A DNA stretch of 39,498 nucleotides from the NCBI GenBank assembly GCA_022821365.1, contig JAJEDS010000014.1:1-39498 (forward strand), given 5' to 3'. A program made the translations under genes and the position numbers. How positions within the stretch are numbered: position 1 is the stretch's first letter; the number at the start of each line of letters is the position of its first letter. This stretch comes from Dehalococcoidia bacterium (GTDB taxonomy: Bacteria > Chloroflexota > Dehalococcoidia > Lucifugimonadales > UBA3495). This document shows, piece after piece, positions 23,764 through 30,583 of this stretch. The notes under the pieces were generated by a model that did no database searches, was not told the origin of the DNA, and saw only the letters and a list, made by a program, of their open reading frames with translations.

Positions 23764-24053
23764 TCAGTCTGCTCTTCAACCGCTACCGGCTCTTCCTGAG
23801 GAGAGCGCAGTTTGTCGTAAATACCGTCCCTGTCAAAGATTCGCTTCACTGCATCTGAAGGTTGAGCGCCCTGATTCAGCCAGGCTATGGCGCGATCTTC
23901 TTTCAATACCACTGCAGGAGGGTCAACCATCGGATTGTACTGGCCTATCCACTCAACGTAGGCACCGTCCCTGGGAGCGGCCGAGTCAGCCACCACAATC
24001 CTGTAAGATGGGCTACCCTTCTTGCCCACTCGCCTCAACCGAATACGCAGCAT
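23760..24053 (-). CDS. rpsP: 30S ribosomal protein S16
   Basis: S16 binds 16S rRNA early in 30S assembly. The 97-residue sequence MLRIRLRRVGKKGSPSYRIV followed by IGQYNPMV and the acidic C-terminal tail is characteristic. It is the first gene of the rpsP-khpA-rimM cluster and overlaps khpA by 4 bases. A consensus promoter lies about 50 bases upstream. Confidence 0.97.
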   Translation of the reverse strand: MLRIRLRRVGKKGSPSYRIVVADSAAPRDGAYVEWIGQYNPMVDPPAVVLKEDRAIAWLNQGAQPSDAVKRIFDRDGIYDKLRSPQEEPVAVEEQTE

Positions 24054-24102
24054 AAATACTCCAGACGAACAATTTTCAGCTTGCCTTCAATTTCGCCACG
24101 TA

Positions 24103-24131
24103 ATTCTAAGAGCAGGCGAACCTGTTGTCAA
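24103..24131 (-). promoter_or_regulatory. Promoter of the rpsP cluster
   Basis: Minus strand TTGACA (24131-24126) and TAGAAT (24108-24103) are separated by exactly 17 bases. The start would be near 24096, leaving a leader of about 43 bases before rpsP. Confidence 0.75.
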
Positions 24132-24229
24132 TTCTTACTACCTAGCATACCGAGGTAATGCAAGTCTGCTTCATCCAAGGAAACATATAATCGAAAAGTG
24201 CGCATGCAACCTTGGTCTTGTACGGCTGA

Positions 24230-24490
24230 AATGAGAGAAGAGGCTCGCCGTAAAGCGAGATAAAGAGGGTTCGGGCCCAGCCCATCTGGAGAGGCACCGC
24301 CCTGAAGAACTCTAGGTCCCGGGGGCGATGGTAGACATTGGCCTGGGCCCGACTAACGGGTTTTTGGTGATATGTGCCTTTAGGTCAGGCTCACCCCGTC
24401 GTGTCCAGACTGATGCCTACCATCGCCCCCGCATACTAAACTATGTTCCATGCCATATCACCTCCTTTTTCAGATTCCCGCCAAGCGGTT
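24230..24490 (-). ncRNA. Candidate structured RNA of unknown class
   Basis: A gene-free segment upstream of rpsP has its own promoter (24497-24525) and strong pairing potential. On the minus strand GGGGGCGATGGTAG (24430-24417) and CTACCATCGCCCCC (24334-24321) form a perfect 14-bp closing stem. Inside it shorter pairs (CTGG/CCAG, GAC/GTC, GGTGA/TCACC, GCC/GGC) build a 110-base rod with internal loops. A Shine-Dalgarno-like AGGAGGTGATATG upstream of the stem (24462-24454 part) is exactly complementary over nine bases to CATATCACC (24374-24366) inside it. This gives a pseudoknot or a switch. A short 24-base-scale hairpin (CTCGC/GCGAG, 24244-24259) is a possible 3' end. I found no signatures of SRP RNA, tmRNA, RNase P RNA or common riboswitches. 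6S-like RNA is not excluded. Boundaries are estimates. Confidence 0.45.
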
Positions 24491-24496
24491 CCAATA

Positions 24497-24525
24497 TTCT
24501 TAACATATCGGATTGCCCTTGTCAA
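24497..24525 (-). promoter_or_regulatory. Promoter of the candidate structured RNA
   Basis: Minus strand has a perfect TTGACA (24525-24520), a 17-base spacer and an extended -10 TGT-TAAGAA (24502-24497). The next base is T, so an AAGAAT register at 18 bases also fits. No gene other than rpsP, which has its own promoter, lies downstream on this strand. Confidence 0.6.
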
Positions 24526-24623
24526 CACAAGGGCGCAAATCGTTTACTCATTCATTTTTCGACGGCAGCAATTTGCCAAAACGCATTCACTGACCCACGG
24601 AAGGCTCTTCCGGCGGCCTATCG

Positions 24624-24653
24624 TTGTGTCAGCAGCTCAAACGGTGCCATAAT
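24624..24653 (+). promoter_or_regulatory. Possible fmt promoter
   Basis: TTGTGT (24624-24629) and CATAAT (24648-24653) are 18 bases apart, with TGC directly before the -10. It diverges from the structured-RNA promoter. The fmt start is about 95 bases from the predicted transcript start. Confidence 0.5.
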
Positions 24654-24754
24654 TGTTCAAAGAGTCAAACCATGCGGGCGCGCCACACCGGAAAGTACCG
24701 GTCAAAAGTAATATGGAGGGCGGTCGCCTATGCAGGGGGATAGCGGTAACCGTT

Positions 24755-25708
24755 ATGCGCATCGTGTTCATGGGCACTCCGGAGTACGCCGTTCCGGTGC
24801 TGGAGAAACTCGGCGCTGCTCCAGGCGCCGATGTCGTAGCTGTTTACACCCCTCCCGACAGGCCAAGAGGCAGAGGCAGGGGAATAGAGTTTTCGCCGGT
24901 TAAAGTGGCAGCTTCCAAACTGGGTCTGCCCGTGGTGCAGCCCAATTCCTTCCGTTCCGGCGAGGCGATGAGTGGTCTGGCCGAATACCGGCCGGACGTC
25001 ATTGTGGTAGCCGCCTACGGCAAGCTCTTGCCCACCGGTGTGCTTGACCTTCCAGGCCATGGCTGCCTGAACATTCATCCGTCGCTGCTGCCCAAATATC
25101 GCGGGCCCTCCCCCGTGGTGAGTGCAATATTGGACGGGGTTTCGGCCACCGGCGTCTCTCTGATGCTCCTGGACGAAGGTATGGACACCGGTCCCGTCAT
25201 CGCCCGGCGGGAGCACGCCCTGGACGGCTCCGAGACTGCCGGCGACCTGACCAGGCGGCTGTTCGAAGTCGGAGCGGACCTGCTCGTAGAGACCCTGGAC
25301 CCCTGGGCGGGCGGGCGGATACAGGCGATCCAGCAGGATGAAGCCAGGGCCACCGTCACCAGGAAGCTCGAGCGAAACGATGGCAGGGCTGACTGGGAGT
25401 TGACCGCCCTGGAGCTGGAAAGGCGCCGGCGCGCTTTCACTCCCTGGCCCGGCCTTTTCACCCAGTGGCAGGACAAGTCTCTGCGGCTCGTTGATGTGTG
25501 CGCGGGTGAGAACGTGGCTGATTTTCAACCAGGAAAGCATCCAGCGCCGGGGGAAGTAGTGGCCTTGTCCCGGGCAGATGCGCCCGCAGGCATAGGCACC
25601 GCTGACGGTATTCTTGGAGTCAGAACACTGCAATTGGAAGGGCGTCGGGCGGTAGCGTGTTCGGAGTTCATAAAGGGCTATCCCGACTTTATTGGCAGCA
25701 GGCTCTAG
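24755..25708 (+). CDS. fmt: Methionyl-tRNA formyltransferase
   Basis: Fmt formylates initiator Met-tRNA with 10-formyl-THF. The 317-residue protein starts MRIVFMGTPEYAVPVLEKL and keeps the catalytic Asn106, His108 and Asp144 (NIHPSLLPKYRG and DEGMDTG) at the same numbers as in the E. coli enzyme. The C-terminal tRNA-binding domain is present. The ATG at 24755 is chosen from homology; a weak AGGGGGA precedes it. Earlier in-frame starts add non-homologous sequence. Its TAG stop overlaps the TAG stop of the convergent membrane-protein gene in the four bases CTAG. def and rsmB neighbours are not present. Confidence 0.95.
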   Translation: MRIVFMGTPEYAVPVLEKLGAAPGADVVAVYTPPDRPRGRGRGIEFSPVKVAASKLGLPVVQPNSFRSGEAMSGLAEYRPDVIVVAAYGKLLPTGVLDLPGHGCLNIHPSLLPKYRGPSPVVSAILDGVSATGVSLMLLDEGMDTGPVIARREHALDGSETAGDLTRRLFEVGADLLVETLDPWAGGRIQAIQQDEARATVTRKLERNDGRADWELTALELERRRRAFTPWPGLFTQWQDKSLRLVDVCAGENVADFQPGKHPAPGEVVALSRADAPAGIGTADGILGVRTLQLEGRRAVACSEFIKGYPDFIGSRL

Positions 25709-27045
25709 GTAACTGCCTCATTGCCGTTGTCGGGTTCTGAAAGAGCTTTCTGCTCGTTTTGGTGTTCCCTGCGTGTAATGTCCCAGGTGAGGAATGCGGC
25801 CCAAATCAGGACTCCCACAGTCAGCGCGCCGCCGGCGTACCACATGAGCGCCACCAGCCTGGTGGAAATGACCGAAAGGGCGATGTCCAGGGTCAGGCCT
25901 ACCAAACCTTCTAACTCGACTTGACCAACCATCCAGGCGCTGTTCACCACCCGGTCGACCACCCCCGGCAGCGCAAAATAGGCGACGGTCAGGAATACAA
26001 GGGATGCGCCGCCACTCATGATCAGCAGAACGTAAAACCAGCGGGCCGTTTGCCGCGGCCTTCCCCAATAAATCAAGACCACGAGGCTGGAGGCTGCCGC
26101 CAGGACAATCAGACCCAGGTTTCTGGTTCGCGCCAGGATTTCCGTAATTCGATCGCGCCACCCACCAACAGTCGACTGGAACTGCTCTTCGTCTACGTCG
26201 GCAAGTTCTTCTGCCAGGAGGGGCACCAGGTCAAGACGTCCATCACGGTCCAGGCTGGTCCTGAAATCCGCCAGCGCGGTTTCAAGGGCCGCAGCTGCGG
26301 CGGTCCGGGCGGCCTCGGCGAGCAATTGCTTCGTGTCTCCGGTTTTGAATGCCTGCCGCAGCTGTGGCGCCGCCTGCTCGAGGGCCACGCGATATCGCTG
26401 GTCAATCAGATTATTATCCAGCGCCGAAGCCAAAGCCTGGTCGAATATTTCAAGAGATTCATCCTCGCTTAATCCAGTGAGATCGGTGATTGACTGGGAC
26501 TCCAGTCCGCCGGTGGAAATCGCTTCCAGTGCGCCGGCGATTTCCTGCGAATAAGGGCTTCCCTCTACCTGGGCAGCCAGACCCTGGATTAACTGCTTAT
26601 CGACCAGGCGGGTCTGCTCAACTTTGGTGACAATAAGGTCCACTGTAGCGGCAACGACGCGGTCAAGCGGACCGGAGAGTTCCAGGTAAAGTTCCAGCTC
26701 TTCAGATTCACCGGTGGCAAAGTTGGAAAGAAGGGACAAATTGGCCTCTGCCTGGGCCTGCAGGTATTCAGGCGGGGCTACAGTTTTCATCAGGCCCTGC
26801 AGTTCGCTTGACGTCAAATAGCCTGCGTCCGTCGAGACCTCGGCCCACACCAGTTCAATGTTCTGGGTGGTGAGCACCTCGGTATAAAGTCGCTCATAGG
26901 CGTTTTGATCAGCGAGGGCGTTGGTGTAAAGCTCGTCGTCAAGCAACGCTTTCAGGTTAAGGTGGAAAAGCAGCAGCGCAACGCCCAGGAAAATCGCCAG
27001 TCCGGCCAGCATCGAAGCGAGAGCGCGAAGAATCCAGAGAAACAT
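25705..27045 (-). CDS. Large unknown membrane protein with extended soluble domain
   Basis: I do not recognise this 446-residue protein. It has one membrane segment near residues 5-30, then about 280 mostly helical, acidic soluble residues, and then several membrane segments in the last 140 residues (around LIVLAAASSLVVLIYWG, LLIMSGGASLVFLTVAYFAL and ALTVGVLIWAAFLTW). It ends in a short charged tail. The topology suggests a large extracytoplasmic domain held by an N-terminal and a C-terminal bundle. I chose the ATG at 27045 because an extended -10 lies at 27084-27092; a GTG at 27093 would precede the transcript start. Confidence 0.7.
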   Translation of the reverse strand: MFLWILRALASMLAGLAIFLGVALLLFHLNLKALLDDELYTNALADQNAYERLYTEVLTTQNIELVWAEVSTDAGYLTSSELQGLMKTVAPPEYLQAQAEANLSLLSNFATGESEELELYLELSGPLDRVVAATVDLIVTKVEQTRLVDKQLIQGLAAQVEGSPYSQEIAGALEAISTGGLESQSITDLTGLSEDESLEIFDQALASALDNNLIDQRYRVALEQAAPQLRQAFKTGDTKQLLAEAARTAAAAALETALADFRTSLDRDGRLDLVPLLAEELADVDEEQFQSTVGGWRDRITEILARTRNLGLIVLAAASSLVVLIYWGRPRQTARWFYVLLIMSGGASLVFLTVAYFALPGVVDRVVNSAWMVGQVELEGLVGLTLDIALSVISTRLVALMWYAGGALTVGVLIWAAFLTWDITRREHQNEQKALSEPDNGNEAVT

Positions 27046-27083
27046 TACCGCACCAATCTGCCCCCTTGCGGTTGCTTTTCGCA

Positions 27084-27092
27084 ATTGTAACA
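27084..27092 (-). promoter_or_regulatory. Extended -10 of the large membrane protein gene
   Basis: Minus strand TGT-TACAAT. No -35 is apparent. The predicted start near 27077 leaves about 32 bases before the ATG at 27045. Confidence 0.45.
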
Positions 27093-27181
27093 CCCTATAT
27101 TTACTTTCCCCCTACTTTGGAAGACCTGCCGGAGAGCATTGGTTGAAGGGGGGCGGCAAGCCTTCCCTGCAATGGTTTTAA

Positions 27182-27211
27182 TTGACACTTCGAGGCCGTG
27201 GGTGATACATT
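27182..27211 (+). promoter_or_regulatory. Promoter of etfB-etfA
   Basis: A perfect TTGACA (27182-27187) and TACATT (27206-27211) are 18 bases apart, with TGA before the -10. The start near 27218 leaves a 36-base leader before etfB. Confidence 0.6.
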
Positions 27212-27253
27212 TCACAAGGTTTTTATAGCTAAATTTCCTGCGAGGAAACTGAA

Positions 27254-28054
27254 ATGCCAGCCAAGATTGCCGTTCTGGCAAAGCAGGTCATAGACCCGGA
27301 AATGCCTATGGCCGCCTTCCAAATCGACTCCAACGCCAAGCGCGTGGTGACTCCCCCCAACATTCCGCCGGTCGTAAATGGCTTTGACGAAAACGCGGTA
27401 GAAGCGGCCCTTCAGATCAAGGACTCCCAGGACGTGTCTGTTACAGTAATATCCTCAGGTTCCTCCTTCGCCCTGGACGTTATGAAAAAGCCCCTGTCCA
27501 TGGGCGCGGACGAGTTGGTGCTGCTGCAGGACGATGCCTTTGACAACAGCGTGGACAGCTTCCAAACGGCCCAGTTGCTGGCTTCGGCCATTCGCAAGTT
27601 GGGCGGCTTTGACCTGATAATCTGCGGGCGGCAGGCCTCGGACTGGGATAATGCCCAGGTTCCCCTGGGGGTTGCCGAACTGCTGGGCCTATCCTGCGTG
27701 GCGTTGGGCAAGAAGGTGGAATTAAAGGACGACCGGGTCGTGGTGGAGCGGTTGATCCCGGATGGCTATGAAGTGGTGGAGGCTTCGTTGCCGGCCCTGG
27801 TTACGGTAAGCAACGAGCTGGGTCAACCCCGCTATCCCACCCTCAGGGGGATAATGGCGGCCACCCGCAAGCGCCCCACCATCTGGAGCGCATCGGACCT
27901 GGAACTTGATGGTGGCGAAATGGAGCCCAGGCTCACGCTGCACGATCTCTTCGTTCCGGTGAGCAATGCCGAATGTGAGATTATTGAAGGCGACGACGAA
28001 GTAGATGCGGGCCGCAGGCTGGCCCTCCGACTGCGGGAAGAAAATTTCTTTTAG
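27254..28054 (+). CDS. etfB: Electron transfer flavoprotein beta subunit
   Basis: EtfB pairs with EtfA to carry electrons, usually from acyl-CoA dehydrogenases to the quinone pool. The 266-residue protein has the opening KIAVLAKQVIDPEMP, the GADELVLLQDDAFDNSVDS segment near 84 and the family signature region LIICGRQASDWDNAQVPLGVAELL (near 119-140). The C-terminus is normal. etfA follows on the same strand with a gap of 84 bases. Acyl-CoA-dehydrogenase-fold and other flavoenzymes occur in the same window, but a specific partner is not adjacent. Confidence 0.95.
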   Translation: MPAKIAVLAKQVIDPEMPMAAFQIDSNAKRVVTPPNIPPVVNGFDENAVEAALQIKDSQDVSVTVISSGSSFALDVMKKPLSMGADELVLLQDDAFDNSVDSFQTAQLLASAIRKLGGFDLIICGRQASDWDNAQVPLGVAELLGLSCVALGKKVELKDDRVVVERLIPDGYEVVEASLPALVTVSNELGQPRYPTLRGIMAATRKRPTIWSASDLELDGGEMEPRLTLHDLFVPVSNAECEIIEGDDEVDAGRRLALRLREENFF

Positions 28055-28138
28055 TCTTACCTTACACGAATCGGACGCCCTGGCCGGAGTACGCATTTAC
28101 CGGACGGGCGCTACTCAGATAGCGAAACGGAGGTCCTC

Positions 28139-29137
28139 ATGGCAGAGGGCAACGGAGTACTGATCATAGGGGAATCTGCCGGCGATGAGCTGAGCCTGGC
28201 ATCCCAGGAGATTCTGGCGGCGGGTCGTAAGGTGGCTGACGACCTGGGACAGGAACTGGCGATCGCCGTATTTGGGGACGCAGTAGATGCGGTGGCCCGG
28301 ACCGCTATCGCCCAGGGGGCGGACAAGGTCTACGCGGTTACGAGCCCCCTGCTGGCCCAGTTCCAGGTTGAGCTTAACCTGGCGGCGGCCGAGACCCTGT
28401 GCCGGGAGACGAGTCCTGCAATCATACTGGTTGCCCGCACAAACCAGGGACGGGAGGTTGCCCCTCGGTTGGCCTTCCGCCTGGGCGTGGGCCTGGCCCA
28501 GGACTGCCTTGAAGTGTCTATAGACACCTCTAACGGCAAGCTTTTGGCCAACCGTCCCGTCTATGGCGGCAACGCGGTGGCGGTGATCAGCTGCAACCAG
28601 ACTCCCCAGGTGGCCGCGGTGAGGCCAAAGGTGTATGTTCCCCTGGAACCGGATTCCGCCCGACAGGGCGAGGTGATTTCCTTCCCCGTGGACCTGGACG
28701 TTTCGATGGTGCGCAGCCGGGTGATCGAGGTCGTCAAGGAAGAGGCCGAAGGTGTGAAACTGGAGGATGCCAGTATCGTGGTATCCGGTGGCCGTGGACT
28801 GGGCGGTCCGGAACCCTTTGCCCAGTTGGAAGAACTGGCCAGGCTGCTGGGCGGCGCCGTTGGGGCTTCCCGGGCGGCTGTGGACTCCGGCTGGGTACCG
28901 GCCAGCTACCAGGTTGGCCTGACGGGCAAGACTATCACTCCCGACCTTTACATCACCATTGCCATTTCCGGCGCCAGCCAGCACATGGCAGGCTGCTCCG
29001 GCTCCAAGGCAATCGTTGCCATCAACAAGGATGCCGAGGCCAACATATTCAAGGAAGCCCGCTACGGCGTGGTCGGCGACTGGGAAACGGTGCTGGCATC
29101 CATGACCGAAGCGGTGCGGGAGTTGGTGCAGGAGTAG
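28139..29137 (+). CDS. etfA: Electron transfer flavoprotein alpha subunit
   Basis: EtfA binds the electron-transferring FAD of the ETF heterodimer. The 332-residue protein has the N-terminal domain and the conserved FAD-binding C-terminal part: [14 protein letters not shown] near 216, [31 protein letters not shown] (near 244-275, divided across the two FAD loops), [22 protein letters not shown] and the acidic end of the motif. GGAGG is 5 bases from the ATG. It follows etfB and precedes a small membrane protein on the same strand by 51 bases, so a three-gene transcript is likely. Confidence 0.96.
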   Translation: MAEGNGVLIIGESAGDELSLASQEILAAGRKVADDLGQELAIAVFGDAVDAVARTAIAQGADKVYAVTSPLLAQFQVELNLAAAETLCRETSPAIILVARTNQGREVAPRLAFRLGVGLAQDCLEVSIDTSNGKLLANRPVYGGNAVAVISCNQTPQVAAVRPKVYVPLEPDSARQGEVISFPVDLDVSMVRSRVIEVVKEEAEGVKLEDASIVVSGGRGLGGPEPFAQLEELARLLGGAVGASRAAVDSGWVPASYQVGLTGKTITPDLYITIAISGASQHMAGCSGSKAIVAINKDAEANIFKEARYGVVGDWETVLASMTEAVRELVQE

Positions 29138-29188
29138 GGCTTCCGCTGATCAACAATCCCGGCCTCAAAAGCGCGAGGGTGGTGCAGC

Positions 29189-29650
29189 ATGGACAGAACT
29201 ACGGTCCTGATTGTTGGCGCCATTGGCGGAGCCATCGCCCTTGCAGTGGCAATGATTATAGTTTCCGCCTTTCGCCCCCTTTCCACCCTGGAAACGGCTT
29301 TGTGGCAGCTGATTTCCCTGGCGGCAGGCCTCTACGGTTCCTATCTACTGGGGAGGCGTGCGGCTCGGGAGGCTGCTATGGACCTCTTGCGTCTCCACGC
29401 CCGCTCCGCCGTGCGCCGGCTTCTGGCGATCCGGGGCAGTTGGCACCGCCTGTCCCACAGGATTGAAGAGTTTCAGGTAGAAGAGAGAGACCCGCGGCTT
29501 GACGTGATCCAGGCCATTGTTGAGGAACGCTCGACGATTGCCGATTCGGCCATTGAGGACTGGCGGGACGTGGCTGCGGATGAGGTTGACGAGGTCGTTT
29601 CTCTATGGGAAAGGAGTAACCCTTCTCACCCTGCGGACGATAACGGATAA
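29189..29650 (+). CDS. Small two-helix membrane protein, unknown
   Basis: I do not recognise this 153-residue protein. Two membrane segments (about residues 5-28 and 38-57) are followed by an amphipathic, charged helical region of about 95 residues without obvious motifs (RRAAREAAMDLLRLHARSAV, then an acidic tail). A start site AGGGTGG precedes the ATG. It lies 51 bases after etfA and may be co-transcribed with the ETF genes, so a link to membrane electron transfer is possible but only inferred. Confidence 0.7.
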   Translation: MDRTTVLIVGAIGGAIALAVAMIIVSAFRPLSTLETALWQLISLAAGLYGSYLLGRRAAREAAMDLLRLHARSAVRRLLAIRGSWHRLSHRIEEFQVEERDPRLDVIQAIVEERSTIADSAIEDWRDVAADEVDEVVSLWERSNPSHPADDNG

Positions 29651-29678
29651 TTCAGCTCTCCCAAAATGCTACTGACAT

Positions 29679-30545
29679 TCAGAACGCGGAATCCGGTTCC
29701 TGCGGAACATTGCCAACCATCACGTTATCGATCAACCGCGTTCTCCCCAACCTCACTGCCGTGGAAATCATGGCCGACCCGCCAACCTGATCCAACTCCA
29801 CCAGGGACACTGCGTCCGCCACACTGACGTATTCGATTTCGTCCAGCATTGGCTCTGCCTCCAGGATGTGGCGGACTGCCAGGCGTAGCGATTCTGCATC
29901 CGTTTCCGCATTCAGCCAGAGACTGCGTGCTTCCGACAGCGCCCGGTAGACCACCGGCGCTGCCGCCCGCTGCTCCGTCGTCAGGTAAGCGTTGCGGCTG
30001 CTCAGGGCCAGGCCATCTGAATCCCGCACTGTGGGAACCGCCACAATTCCCACGCCCAGGTTGAGGTCCCACACCAGTTGCCGAATAACGGCCAGTTGCT
30101 GCCCGTCCTTCTCACCAAAATAGGCCCGGTCGGGAGCAATTACGTTCAACAGCTTGGTCACCACCGTTGCCACGCCCCGAAAGTGGCCCGGGCGCGACGC
30201 CCCCTCCAGCCTTTCCGCCAAAGCCCCCGGTTCAACCCAGGTATCAAAGCCCCGGGGATAAACCTCCTCCGGCGTGGGGGCGTACACCAGGTCCACCCCT
30301 TCCGCCTCCAGCAACGCCAGGTCCCGCTCCATGTCCCGGGGATAAGTAGCCAAATCCTCATTCGCTCCAAATTGGGCAGGATTCACAAAAATGGACACCG
30401 CAACGAAAGCGCTCTCATCCCGCGCCCGCCGCACCAACGCCAAGTGCCCCTCATGCAAGGCGCCCATGGTCGGCACCAGCCCCAGGGGACGAGGGCAGGA
30501 GCGGATAAACTGGCTGGTGGCTGCATTGGTGGTCAGGGTTTGCAT
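29679..30545 (-). CDS. panC: Pantothenate synthetase
   Basis: PanC joins pantoate and beta-alanine using ATP, the last step of pantothenate synthesis. The 288-residue protein has the HIGH-type nucleotide motif PTMGALHEGH (25-34), FVNPAQF near 56, FGEKDGQQLAVI near 144 and the KMSKS-equivalent SSRNAYL near 180. The ATG at 30545 gives MQTLTT; a GTG at 30551 is also possible, and neither has a clear ribosome binding site. It follows the HerA-like gene by 38 bases on the same strand. panB and panD are not in the window. Confidence 0.95.
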   Translation of the reverse strand: MQTLTTNAATSQFIRSCPRPLGLVPTMGALHEGHLALVRRARDESAFVAVSIFVNPAQFGANEDLATYPRDMERDLALLEAEGVDLVYAPTPEEVYPRGFDTWVEPGALAERLEGASRPGHFRGVATVVTKLLNVIAPDRAYFGEKDGQQLAVIRQLVWDLNLGVGIVAVPTVRDSDGLALSSRNAYLTTEQRAAAPVVYRALSEARSLWLNAETDAESLRLAVRHILEAEPMLDEIEYVSVADAVSLVELDQVGGSAMISTAVRLGRTRLIDNVMVGNVPQEPDSAF

Positions 30546-30583
30546 GGGCACACTCGATAGATTGCCGGTTTGGAAAGGAAGAA

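Noticed and set aside
24186-24191. Plus-strand TATAAT between the rpsP promoter and the structured RNA
   Set aside because: There is no -35, no TG extension and no plus-strand gene or plausible RNA until fmt, which has its own candidate promoter. An antisense transcript is possible but unsupported.
24281-24330. Glycine riboswitch-like or T-box-like motif (CTGGAGAGGCACCGCC)
   Set aside because: The essential CCGAAGG core and the CTCTCAGG partner are missing for the glycine aptamer, and the T-box AGGGTGGNACCGCG is not present.
24321-24430. Signal recognition particle RNA or tmRNA
   Set aside because: The GGAA tetraloop with flanking GUCAGG/AGCAG of SRP RNA and the Ala-tag, CCA end and TGG-ATTCGAC element of tmRNA are absent on both strands, despite a superficial TCTGGACACGAC match.
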